From Congeria kusceri (Eukaryota > Mollusca > Bivalvia > Myida > Dreissenidae): 64,000 nt of DNA. The notes under the pieces were generated by a model, which was given only the letters and a program-made list of their open reading frames with translations, searched no databases and was not told where the DNA came from. Positions 11,287-22,629 of the stretch are shown one piece after another. The position numbers were made by a program, and so were the translations under genes. Every line of letters begins with the position of its first letter. Positions within the stretch are counted from its first letter, which is position 1. The stretch lies in contig CM051032.1 of NCBI GenBank assembly GCA_027627225.1, positions 68,421,320-68,485,319 on the forward strand, read 5' to 3'.

Positions 11287-11429
11287 ATCTGTAACGGTCA
11301 CATATATCATGTTCACATCATAAATTATTACAATGTTGTGACGTTTTGTTGCAGCACAAAGCAAATACCCAATCTGAATTAGTACACGACCTTGTGCGAG
11401 GCGTAATTACAACCCACTACCAGTAGGTG

Positions 11430-12760
11430 GGGAAGGGCTATACTCTATGTTCTGTCGGTCTGTCTGTCGGCCTGTCCCGAAACTTGTCCGGACTAACTTC
11501 CACGTGCATTGAAGAATTAACTTGGTACAAAGGTTAACCGAAATGAGACTATGTTTTGCATGCAAAAACCTGGTGCATACCTTTGAAGTCAAGGTCATAC
11601 TTCGAGGTCCAACGTCAAAGTAGGGCACTTTATTGTCAAATTAGTGGGGCTCTTACTTATCAATGCATGGAAGGATTTTGAAACAACTTGGCACAAATGT
11701 TAACCTAGATAAGACGGTGTGTCGCGCACAAGAACCCGATGGCTACCTTTAAGGTCAAGGTCATACTTTGATGTCAAAGGTCACAATAGAGCACAATATT
11801 GTTAAAATACTGCTTGTCCGGTCTCTTACTTCCAAATGCATGGAAGGATTTAAAAATAATTAGGCACAAATAACAACATAGATAAGACGATGCGTCGCGC
11901 ACAAGAACTGGATGGCTACCTTAAAGGTCATACTTTGACGTCAAAGTCAAAACAATATGCTTAATTGTCAAAACAACACTTGTCCGAGCTCTAACTTTCC
12001 TATGCATTGAAGGATTTTTAAATAACTTGGCAAATATGTTAACATATATAAGACGGTGTGTCGCGCGCAAGAACCAGATGGCTACCTTAAAGGTAAAGGT
12101 CTTACTTTGAGGTCAAATGTCAAAATAAAGCGCCTTTTTGTTATGCCTGAATGGATTTTAATATAATTCATATTATTATTTCCCATGACTAGACGATGTG
12201 TCGTGCAGTAGACCCATGTTTGTCTGTCAAAGGTCAATTTCACTATTCAAGGTCAAAGGCCAATGTGTACATGTATTTTGTTTCGGCTCCATAAATTCTT
12301 AATGCTTGGAAATATTTTAGTATTACTTCAGATTATTATTTTCTATGACCAGACAATGCGTCGCGTATATGACCCATGCTTGTCTGTCAAAGGCCAGGGT
12401 CACAATTCGCGATCAAATATCGAAAGAGTGTATTTCATTTCCGCTCCGTAACTTCTACCAGTAATTGCCTAGAAGGGTTTTAATATAACTTCAGATTATT
12501 ATTCCCAATAACCAGACGATGTGTCGCGTACATGACCCATGCTTGTGTGTCAAAGGTCAATGTCACAGTTTAAGGTCAAATGTCAAATATTTGTCTGGAA
12601 TATATATTTCCTGACATGGAGGGAGTTTCAAATGACTTGTTAGAAATGAAGGCCATCGTCAGATGGTATATTGTAAGCAAAAACGACGGCTGTAGCCTTA
12701 AGGTCAAGGTCACATTCAGAGATTTAAGGCCACATATAAGAAACAATATGTGTGTTCCAT
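11430..12760 (+). repeat. Degenerate array of about 150-180-bp units with AAGGTCAAGGTCA motifs
   Basis: Successive units share the order: TCTTACTT-like start, ATGCATGGAAGGATTT, a GATAAGACG(G/A)TG(T/C)GTCGCG block, ACAAGAACC..GATGGCTACCTT, then AAGGTCAAGGTCATACTTTGA. Seven or eight diverged units can be followed. The same family lies in opposite orientation at 49780-50530. No coding sequence seen. Confidence 0.75.
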
Positions 12761-12991
12761 GTTGTACCTACAAAGATAGATTCAGCTATAACTTGGAACA
12801 AAGTGCTCACCATCATGAGACGATGTGTCCCAGGCAAAACAGTGTTCTTTGTTAAAGCAATACAACAGCAAACATCATATTTGTCAAAGTGGTATGTGGG
12901 GCTATTAATCAATTGTAGTGATAGCTCTAGTTTAGGATATGACTTTATTCGGATTGAAAATCAACCGCAATGCAATTTAGTAAACACTTAA

Positions 12992-14924
12992 ATACATGTA
13001 CCATCTCCTGCGATGCATCGGTGTGTACATAATTCGGATTTTCTTCCGCTTGCCGTTTGGCTTGTACTCAGCACCCACTGTGCACTTGAGCTTTGCGTGT
13101 ACGTTCGTCCATTAGTGTAGACTGTAAGTCAATCTGCAGCATAGTATTCATACATTTCATATTTAAACATGAAAGTATTTTAGATGAAAAATTTAATAAT
13201 CATATAATTATAATAACTTTAATTTCCGAACGTATCTCATTAAGACAACATATTGATACAAAGTGAAAGTAAAAGTGAAACAATGGTAATCTTATTTACA
13301 ATGAATCATTCAAACAATATATGTATATCAACAAACAATAAATTAATGCGATTATAATCAGACAACTAAACATTCTAATCAATATATTTGACATCGATGT
13401 CATAAAACCGGTTCTGAATTTTAAAATGGAATCCAACTAAAGGCTAATTGAATTGTCAACCGTAGCCGTGGTGTAGACCGAAAATTATTTAAGTTTAAAG
13501 TTTAGTTATAAATTAACAAATTGCTTCACTCATTGGAAATCGCTGAACGAAAAAAAACACTAGCGCCTGTAACGTTCACGAAGGACGAGTGATGACAATC
13601 AAGGACGATAACTCCTTAAGAAACAATATATAAACAAGAATACTATTAACAAAATTTTTATTTACAACATATGTACAATGATATATGAATAATTACATTA
13701 ATAATTACAAATGAAATAATATTAAATTAGTGTTAGTGGCCACTTATATCAACAGTCCGACGTCTCCAACGTTGATCTGTATATGGTGTTGTGGATGAGT
13801 AGAAGTAGTGGTCACGACCTGGACCAGATGTCCAGCCGTCAGTTACTGTAGTATCCCGAACCGTACGCCCGGAACTAAGTTGATCCAGCAAAGTAGTAAT
13901 CCGAGCTGAACGACGCCCGGAAGTGTAGCATCAACCCGAGCTGAACATAGCCCGGAAGTGTAGCATCAAGCCGAGCTGAACATAGCCCGGAAGTGTAGAT
14001 TCAAGCCGAGCTGAACATAGCCCGAATGTGTAGATTCAACGTAGAATCACGTGACCAGCCGTATACCGGTGCTAAACGGCTCCTTAGTCGAGACGCCGTG
14101 CCCGATCACAATTACGAGATGACGTAGACTATGTCAACGAGTATGACGCCCTGTACAGTCTGTAACGCTGCTCTAGTAGCATTGGCGGAACGCTATCTGT
14201 GCGTTCTCGACCTGTAGTATGTACTGTCTACGTATCTCCAAGCAGGAACGGCTAAAATATACAATGTACATGTACCATTTATTTAATACGTGGCCATAAA
14301 AGGCTGTCGTATAAAGTGATAACATGTAAGTATAGAGTGACCTCTGAGGCCATTATACAATGTATAAATGCAATTTAATGCATAAATTTATGCAACACTT
14401 TGTAATACACACTTTCTGATACCCTACCGATACATTATTACTATCTGCCCGGATCATTGTAATTAATACACATACTTCATTACTACTTATTACACAAGTA
14501 AACATCCATTTAATATTCAAAATCAATATATCAAGTTGTATGTCAGTCATTCCATAACAAACGTACATACCCCTGTCCCTGCAAAAAATCTCGGAAATTG
14601 ATGAAGTGATATATATATTTTTTGCTGTCTATAACTGATATATGTTGTAAATTCGAAATCAGATACTTATTTTTGTCATTATTTTAACTTATTAAAAAAA
14701 TAAATACTACAAAAGAACTCCAAATTAATAATTTAGCTGTGTCCCGATCACAGGGTACACTTACATTTGCATGTATTTCTAATCAATATTATGTCGACCG
14801 CTATTTATTTTTGCTGTAATTGTATAGTTAATATAATGTTTGAAATAAAAAAGACAAAAAAACTAATGTCTGTTTGGAGTTGATGATTTTACAACGACGG
14901 ACCAGGTTGTCCCGGTGTTTGGCA
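12992..14924. other. No gene recognised; non-coding
   Basis: Short open frames only, with no recognisable motif or codon structure. Holds a four-copy 35-bp array (separate entry) within a slightly GC-richer block at 13740-14240. Confidence 0.5.
13901..14040. repeat. 35-bp tandem repeat, 4 copies
   Basis: CCGAGCTGAAC starts copies at 13901, 13936, 13971 and 14006; each contains GCCCGGAAGTGTAG or a close variant. Copies differ at a few positions only. Confidence 0.9.
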
Positions 14925-15579
14925 GTCAACTCCGTTACGACGGCTAAATTAATGAATAAATCGATTATTTCCCTTGATACAAAAAAACTGATGACGAAGT
15001 CCGCAAAGATTATGTGGCGCGTAAATATAAAACAAGATGGCAGAGAGGACGACGTGAAATACGTTGAAGAAAATTGTAAAGGTATGTAAGCAATTGCTAG
15101 CGTATGAAATAAATTAGTCAACTCCGTTCAATATTTTTTATCATTTTGTTTCAAAAGGAAAATAAAACAAAGAAAGACATCTATTTATAACCAGTGCATG
15201 TTATGTTTAAGTCTGTTTTTTTACAAAAAATGCTCTCGTATCAGACGGATTCGCGAAAATAAGTGTCAAAATGTCAACTCCGTTACGGTCAACTCCGTTT
15301 CGAGACATTTCGTAACGGAGTTGACGGATTCGTAACGGAGTTGACTTTTTGCTCAAAGGTTTAATTTTGCCGATATTTTGTCAGTAAGAAACATGTGTCA
15401 ATAAGGTATTTAATATCTTGTCTTTGAAAAGATAATGATGCCTTTGATGGAAGTTATTTTCAGCATTTTCTCTTGTAGTTGCCAAACAATCTCTTGAGGA
15501 TAAGGACCACAAATAAGGGGAAAACAGCGCACACAGAACACAAAGGATCAAATTGAGCTATTGAAAAGCCAAAAAAGTC

Positions 15580-16518
15580 ATGGCAAAGTCTGCGAAAGAA
15601 AGGATGGCTGAGTATAGAAGACGGAAAAGAGAAAACCCAGAGGCTTCTGAACAGTATAAGGCCAAGGAGAGAGAACGGTACAGGCAGCGGAAAGCCAAAG
15701 GTGAAATAAAAACCATACAGGAGATGTCTGACCGTGGAAAAAGAAAGCGCCGTCGTCAGTGGGTCATTGCAAAGTGTCTCTCTCGGGAAAGACAGAAGAT
15801 GGATCAGCCAGTCATCCTCAACACACCACCGTCGACACCAGAAAGAAGTAATGAAGAATACAATGTTAGTCCTCCACCAGCAAATTATCGGTCGCTTTCT
15901 ATGAAGAAGGCACACAAAAGGCGAAACAATAAACAAAAATCAGCTTGTTACCGCCTCAAAAAAAAACTTAAAGTGAAATTACAAAACCAAGAGAAACTGA
16001 CCGAAAAATACAAAAAGAGATACAATAGGTTACGAATGAAGTTTACAAAGAATCAGCCTATCCAAGAGTCGGAAAAGTTCCATGGAAAGTCATATAGGCT
16101 GTACCAGACTATGATCATGAACATTAGGAAATGGTATGCAAGAACAAACAGCAGACGTGATAGACGCCTGGTTGCTGACATAATATGTTCCAAGAGGATC
16201 TTAAAGAGATATGGCTTGGGAGCGTACTGTCGCACAGTGTTGGGTATATCGAGGAGGTATATGAAGACTGCTAAGTTAAGCCGTTCTACTTCACTGAAGA
16301 CGTTGAACATGAAACAAAAGGTCCAGGCGTTCCTAGAACGGGACGACAACTCCCGCCTTAAAGCAGATAAACAGGCCACCATATCAAGAAAAGGCACAAA
16401 GAAACAAATACGGCTCCTCAATGATGATTTGAAGACATTACATGCAAAATATCAGCTGGAAGATAACAAAATCTCGTACAGCCTCTTCTGTAAAATTCGA
16501 CCTTTTTTTATATTATAA
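15580..16518 (+). CDS. DDE element, N-terminal basic part (first frame)
   Basis: 312 codons, rich in Lys and Arg; the first 80 residues are predicted long helices, followed by a proline-rich patch (LNTPPSTPERS), another basic helix (MKKAHKRRNNKQKS) and a globular part ending YSLFCKIRPFFIL. The stop directly follows the T7 run, and the reading continues one base out of frame. Likely DNA-binding half of the transposase. Confidence 0.7.
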   Translation: MAKSAKERMAEYRRRKRENPEASEQYKAKERERYRQRKAKGEIKTIQEMSDRGKRKRRRQWVIAKCLSRERQKMDQPVILNTPPSTPERSNEEYNVSPPPANYRSLSMKKAHKRRNNKQKSACYRLKKKLKVKLQNQEKLTEKYKKRYNRLRMKFTKNQPIQESEKFHGKSYRLYQTMIMNIRKWYARTNSRRDRRLVADIICSKRILKRYGLGAYCRTVLGISRRYMKTAKLSRSTSLKTLNMKQKVQAFLERDDNSRLKADKQATISRKGTKKQIRLLNDDLKTLHAKYQLEDNKISYSLFCKIRPFFIL

Positions 16519-19068
16519 AACCAACTGAAAAAGACCGCAGTACCTGTCTATGCAAGATCCATGAAAATATGGCCTTCAAGATCAACGTATGCTATGCCAC
16601 AAATATGATTACAACCAGAGATCCCACTTTATTGATGCAGAAAGTAGTCTGTGACTTGAAGAACAAAGTATGCATGTACCGTGAATGCGAGGACTGTAAA
16701 CATAGAAAGTTGGATGTGGACAATGCCGACGGAGAACAAGTGACATGGAATGAGTGGCAAAATAAGCGGATAGAGAGGGAGAAGGATGGAAAGACCCAGG
16801 GGACAAAGACGACACTAGCAGAAGAATTAAACAATGAGCTGCAGAGGGCATGTCGCCATTTATTCAACATAGACCATCAGTTTCGGGCCATACGAATGCT
16901 GAAAGAAAAGATGAGCCCCGAAGAAGTGTTGTTGCATGTGGATTTTAGTGAAAATTATAACTGTAAGTACGAATCTGAGATCCAGTCCATGCATTTTGGC
17001 GCCTCCAGGAGACAGATAAGTCTTCACACTGGGGTCGCATACATCGATGGCAAGACATACCCATTTTGCACAGCCTCTGACAACCTTAAACATGGACCAG
17101 CAGCCATATGGGCCCACATGGAGCCAGTCCTTCATTACATTAAAACTAGTAAGCCGCTTTCAGCAGTACATTTCCTAACAGACGGACCGACAACACAATA
17201 CAGAAACAAAATGAACTTTTATCTTTGGAACAAGAAAGTTTTTGATCATAGTTTCAAGTACTCGACATGGAATTTCCTTGAGGCATCCCATGGGAAAGGG
17301 GCTGCAGATGGTATAGGAGCGGCAGTCAAAAGGGCTGCAGATCATCAGGTCTGTGTCAAAGGGCTGGACATCAACTGCGCAGCGGACTTAGTGGCCTGTG
17401 TGCAACCAACAAGTTCCGTCAAATTCTTTGTGATTGACGAAGCATCCATATATAGAAGAGACACTACTGCCTAGCACACTGAAACCCATTCCCAGTACAA
17501 TGAAACTTCACCAGGTAAGTTTTGCATTACAGTTTTTTATATAATGCGTTTGGCCTAAGAAGCAATACTCGTCAATCAATAATCGGCTGTATTAGCAAGA
17601 ATTAACTCCCTTAAAAGAATTTGTTCCGTAGCCTGAATTTTGTGTTGACATTTGTGTCGGTACATGTATTCTTATGGAAATCATTGTAGCCTAAAATACT
17701 TTTGTATTTCGACAATAATTTTGGTCTTTCAAGTCGTAAGCAGATCATTATGTCTGTATTTTAGATTGATTCACGGAGATGTGGTGAGGTATCCTGTCGT
17801 GTCTTGTCCTGCTTTTGTAGCCATCCCAACGTTTGTGACTGTTTTCAACCGTCCACTGTTCAGTTTCCTGATACTACAAAGGTAAGAAGTACGAAGTGAT
17901 GAATCGTTATCTTTTATGTAAGCCTTCTAAATGTGAATATTTTGAATTTGGCAGTTTTGTTTGAATGCTTAAATATAAACATATGAGTCACATCGTTGGT
18001 TTTCGCACTAAAAGCGACCGCCAAACAGCGTAGGTCCTGATCAGACCATGCCGTTGCGAGTTGGCCAATATGAGCACACGCTATTCGCAAATGCAGCGTT
18101 ATTGGTTTTGGACAATATATATGCAAAAATACTCAAATTGCGTTTCCAATCAGTGTTGCATTTAATTAGTAGTTAATATTGATCATGTTTTAATGCCATT
18201 TTTACCATGTAATTTATAATTTTTAATGCTCTTATTCTAAGCCAAGTGTACAAGAGCCAGATGCAACTGTTTCAACTGTACTATCTTCCATAAATCAGAT
18301 GACTGCAGTTGTACCTTCATCTGAAGTTCCACAGAGTCTGCCACTGGCTAACTCTTCGCAGAAAGTCTCCCATGATGTCCCAGTCACAGAGGTAACCAGT
18401 TATAATAATTATTAATAACGAGACAAGAATAAGCTCTGGTAATCATTCGCTTGAAGTTAATGACCGTGATTCGAATTTTGCTTATGATACATGTAAATTG
18501 CCATTGTAATATCTATAAATTAAAGCATTCTGAATATTCTACAGCTACTCAAGGTGACATGTGTTGACGAGAGTTTGATCGGGAAGTGGGCTGTGGTTAA
18601 TTATGAAGGACGTCCATATCCTGGGGTCGTAGTTAGCGTTGATGAGGACGATCTGCAGGTACAGGTAAGCATTCTTAAATTGTTGTTCGGAATACTTGCG
18701 ACCGGGTCAACCATTATGAGACAATATTGATAAGCAGCCGTACCTTTCCGTGGCCCTACATATTGCCGTACCTTTCCGTGGCCCTAAATATTTTAATAAA
18801 AACGTGAACTATATACCGCAGCATTTTAATGAATTTTTCAACATTTGCAAATGAAGTTATAAATCTTATCTTTTTTCTTGTATGCTTTCAGGTTATGCAC
18901 AGTGTAGGGCGAAACAGATTCTTTTGGCCAAGAATAGATGATCTGCTTTGGTACAACCCAGACAATGTTGTTACTCTCCTGGACGGTGAACCCAAGCACG
19001 TCACTTCCCGACATTGTGAAGTTCCTCCAAACATTTGGAAACTAATTGAACAAGAACTTGACCTTTGA
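15580..19068 (+). CDS. DDE-like transposase gene, five exons, two frameshifts
   Basis: Exons 15580-17514, 17765-17881, 18242-18391, 18545-18664 and 18892-19068 all have GT-AG borders in phase 0. The N-terminus is a highly basic helical region (MAKSAKERMAEYRRRKRENP) suited to DNA binding. A cysteine cluster (C-x6-C-x4-C-x2-C) is encoded near 16650-16700. The core has HVDFSENY, then FLTDGPTTQYRNK 80 residues later and FLEASHGKGAADG with Glu 33 residues after that: a D-79-D-32-E arrangement consistent with an RNase H-like transposase. The third block is Cys-rich (VLSCFCSHPNVCDCF); the last two exons carry YEGRPYPGVV and VGRNRFFWPRIDD. Frame breaks lie at about 16500-16515 (in a run of seven T) and 17462-17470. 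Similar proteins occur in many invertebrates and fish from memory, largely unnamed. Confidence 0.7.
16569..17474 (+). CDS. DDE element, catalytic core part (second frame)
   Basis: 301 codons from an internal Met; the same frame is open upstream to about 16510. Candidate catalytic residues D125 (HVDFSENY), D205 (FLTDGPTTQYRN) and E238 (NFLEASHGKG). A zinc-binding-like cysteine set is C28, C35, C40, C43. The frame closes at 17474, but a one-base shift opens a continuation to the GTAAGT donor at 17515. Confidence 0.7.
   Translation: MAFKINVCYATNMITTRDPTLLMQKVVCDLKNKVCMYRECEDCKHRKLDVDNADGEQVTWNEWQNKRIEREKDGKTQGTKTTLAEELNNELQRACRHLFNIDHQFRAIRMLKEKMSPEEVLLHVDFSENYNCKYESEIQSMHFGASRRQISLHTGVAYIDGKTYPFCTASDNLKHGPAAIWAHMEPVLHYIKTSKPLSAVHFLTDGPTTQYRNKMNFYLWNKKVFDHSFKYSTWNFLEASHGKGAADGIGAAVKRAADHQVCVKGLDINCAADLVACVQPTSSVKFFVIDEASIYRRDTTA
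18737..18792. repeat. 28-bp tandem duplication in transposon intron
   Basis: GCCGTACCTTTCCGTGGCCC followed by TANATATT occurs twice back to back, within the last intron of the DDE element gene. Confidence 0.85.
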
Positions 19069-19763
19069 ACTTAACAGTCGGGTTAAAGTGCACATTTATG
19101 GACATGATTGATTATTATGATGACAACTACAGTTCGTTGAACGTGACAGTCTGACTCTTCAGATTGAATGTTCTGTTTGTTATACAACGTTAACTGACTA
19201 TTAATTGCACATGCAAATGTTGATGTTTTTCAAGTATATATCTTGGGCACAGCAATTTTTCTGACTATTCGATGTTTTCTTTAATTTACAAGAATATTCC
19301 GAACAAGATTAACATGTAACAGACAATCATATTTTTATGCAAGTGTTAGATAGAAATGATAAAACCTACACATGTCAACTCCGTGACAAAAGGTCAACTC
19401 CGTAACACAATTTCAACTCCGTTACGACATGTAAAATGATAAAAATTTAAGTAACTTTTACTGGTAAAGGTGTTCAACTTGCAAAGTAATAAGGGGTTTG
19501 CAATTTATCATTTTCACACAAACAAAGGTTTTGTAGACGGGTAAAATATTATTTCAGTACTTTGTCAAACATATGAATATTTTTCATAAATTTGGATTAT
19601 GCTTGAAACTTACAGCATTTTTTGGCAAAACATGTTATCAAGACGATTTTATTGCTATTGATCAAAGGAAAGGCATAAATAAGAATAAACAATGCAAAAA
19701 AATACATGAAATCAAGTTATATCTTTCAAAATTTCGTCATTACAGATAAGTAACGGAGTTGAC

Positions 19764-20396
19764 AATTTTGTACCTTAACATGTCCGTGATCATATGTGTG
19801 TCTTAAATACATATAGAACAATAGAAACTTTTACCGAAATGTGAATAAGTAATCATGATACTAATTAATTAAAGCGTTTGAAGAATGGTAGCTGCATTTG
19901 TGGTTTTTGTTTTTCTCATATATCAAAATGTACGTTTTTTATGGAATGACTGATGTATGTTTTAATTTTAATTAATTACACTTGTAAATACAAAGCTGTA
20001 AAATAAAAAATATTACACATCAATCCAACACACATGACAAGTGTACAAACTATTGACAAATATAATTAAAGGCTATACAGTTCCGCCCATAAAAGATTAC
20101 TAAAAGAAATTTCAATTTCTTGCAACATTATTTTCAGTCACAAAACTGCGAGTTTATTTAAAACAAAAATTTAAACAGAAATGTTTAAATTGATCTTACT
20201 CATAAACAGTCAACGAAAAAGAAAAAATCAAGCAACAATTTAATTTCAATTAATAAAACTTGTTTGACAGAATATCAAACATTTACATTAAATAATAAAG
20301 TCACTTACCCTAATGCCGTCTAAACAAATAAATAGTCCCAGTCAATGCAGTCCTCTATAAGTCGTCCCCTCTCAAATGTCTTGATGTCTACACATA
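19764..20396. other. No gene recognised
   Basis: AT-rich sequence with no open frame of note and no repeat that I could identify. Confidence 0.5.
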
Positions 20397-22622
20397 ATAT
20401 ATATGTGTCGCGTCATGGGAAAACCTGCCTTAATGACAAACTTTGCAAACTTCACTTTTTCTAATTTTCTGAACGATGTTTTTCTCAGTAATTTAAATAT
20501 GTAACTTATTTGACGATACGAATATAATAACTGTGCGAAATGAATGTTTTCCGTACCCTATATATTTGATAATTTCTTAAATACGACGCTGTTTTTGACG
20601 TCGCGTCGATTGGGCGTTGATAATGTATTTTGAGGTGCACACGTTTCAGTTAATTTTGGTTTATATTTAACCTATGTATTTGTTTTATTACACAACAGTA
20701 ATTATATGCATCATTTGGAAAATATAGTTTCTAACCCTTTTATAATAGAACATCTAATTTCTAAATGAGTTAATCAAGCCAAGTTTAAAACGGTAACACA
20801 ACTGAACTTTCATCACAGATTTATTTGCAAACGCAAAAAGATCTATCTTTTAATCAGACACTTATTGACTGCAACATCGTTTAAAAGAATCACATTATAT
20901 ATACATGTAATACATATGCAGCATTGAGTTCGATGCGCCACAAAACGCCTCACGGTGCAGCCAAAACATACGGGGAGACCATCTTCGTCAGGTAAGCTCG
21001 ACGCTGTGCAGACAAACCTGCAGAAGCAAGCGTCTGCGGTCTCTCTGTTGTGCTGAAACTGGGTTCTGATGTCAGAAGAATCATTGTCATCGTCACCACC
21101 ACCATTATTATCATCATCATATGATCATTAGTAACAGCAGCAGCAACTTAGGAAGTGCATACATTTACATTACTTGGTAAACATTGTTGGTTTGAACAAA
21201 AAAGAACTTGACGAGTTAGTTAATTGTTCAACACAACTTTAACAGAGAAACACTGAACAATGCTTTAAATAATATAAAATTACATCTTGTTAAGGTTCTG
21301 CTCGCCCACGTTTTTTTTGCTAATGTCCTCATTTTGTAAATCTAAAATGCAATTTCGTTTGGCGCATTGCCAGCAGGTAGGCTGTAGGGTAACTATCTAG
21401 TTTCGGTTGGAACATTGCCAAACAAGGGACAATCTACCGTTTATGTGACTAGTACAACTGTTAAGCAGTATATAAACATACTTTCCAATAATGGTCGCTT
21501 TTTTATTTGTGTTAATAATGTGTATTCAATAAATACGGGTCGGTGTAAATAGAGTTATACTTACATATTGTTTTGAATTTATAGGCATACGTATCTTAAG
21601 CTGGTCTTAGGGATTATGTTATATTGAAAGCTTAAACTGATGATTTATTTAAATCGTTTGATTTACAATTGTAGATATAAATATTTTAAAATGCAATCCA
21701 GTAGACTTCTATATTTATCGGTAGATCTAGATGATTGTTTTGAATCTCCATACAAGGTCACTTAATGTCCAGAGTGTTCATCAAAACATTTGAAATGTCG
21801 ATCTGTTAATCTATGCTTATTTTAGCCTATTCATACAAATTGTCATCGTAAAATATCTAACAAAGGCAAAAATTATAAGAAGCGGCAAACTAAATGACGC
21901 TACACTGGTTGCAGTAGCGTAGCTGACAATGGTTTGATCACGCTTGGTAATCTTTTTATTGTTGAAATAGTTTTCTTTTAAAGTAAAAGCACATACAAAA
22001 TTACGTTCGCATACTAAATAATAACATTTTGACAATGTGACAGATATGTTTTCATCCTAAAATAGTAGTTGTATTGTACAAAGTGTACATTCATTTATTT
22101 ACAATAGCTACGCCGCTGTTTGTGTGCTCAAAGCGAAACACGTCATCACTGGCTGGATTTTAAATTAAATTTTGCCCAATTTTGAATTTCTTTAATCGTG
22201 TTCTCATCGTAAACATCAGTCTCACACAATCCGTAATCATAAAGTCCATAGTTTCTCATTTAGGTTCAATTTAATAATCCAACGGTACGATTTTTGTTTT
22301 GCCAAATTAAGACAATGCTGCACTGTCTTAAAAGTGTCTAGGTATTTGAAACAGAGTCAGACGTGCCGGGCAAAAAGAGAAAGTTATTTTCAATGTAAGA
22401 AAAAGAATAAATATGTGTTGTAGATTCTACTTACCGGTACGTCTAATTCTTGGTCCATATCATCGAAAATCACTCTTGAATTTAAAAATAAACGAATGAC
22501 ATTGAGGTGAAAAACATGTGCGTATTTACACAAAAATACTTTACGTCATTATGTTGCAGTTTTATCGATGACGTTGTTAATGTCATTAAGGCAGGTTTTC
22601 TCATGACGCGTTACATATATAA
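20397..22622. mobile_element. 2.2-kb segment bounded by inverted repeats (non-autonomous element?)
   Basis: GCGTCATGGGAAAACCTGCC (left, with TTAATGACA following) is matched in inverted orientation at 22580-22622. Both ends resemble the outer ends of the palindromic dreissenid-type element at 62056. Inside, 20935-21080 on the minus strand has a short Cys-rich open stretch (CFCRFVCTASSLPDEDG) that might be a relic of coding sequence. Either a long non-autonomous element or two solo ends in opposite orientation. Confidence 0.5.
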
Positions 22623-22629
22623 TCTATAC

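Larger units (their letters stand above)
14925..19763 (+). mobile_element. Putative DDE-type DNA transposon with 15-bp subterminal repeats
   Basis: A five-exon gene for a DDE-like protein (15580-19068) is bracketed by clusters of GTCAACTCCGTTACG. On the left: direct at 14925 and 15272, variant direct at 15288, inverted at 15311 and 15331. On the right: direct variants at 19373, 19393 and 19412, and an inverted copy at 19748-19763. The outermost copies are in opposite orientation, as terminal inverted repeats would be. No target duplication is evident, so exact ends are uncertain. I do not recognise the superfamily. Confidence 0.65.

Noticed and set aside
13025..13115. Possible extra upstream exon of the HELZ2-like gene on the minus strand (short frame starting MDERTRKAQVH)
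   Set aside because: The frame stops after a few codons and no donor or acceptor gives a phase-consistent join to 10442.
20935..21000. Plus-strand mini-exon (MRHKTPHGAAKTYGETIFV then GTAAGC)
   Set aside because: An ATG and a donor are present, but no second exon was found, and it lies within a repeat-bounded segment.
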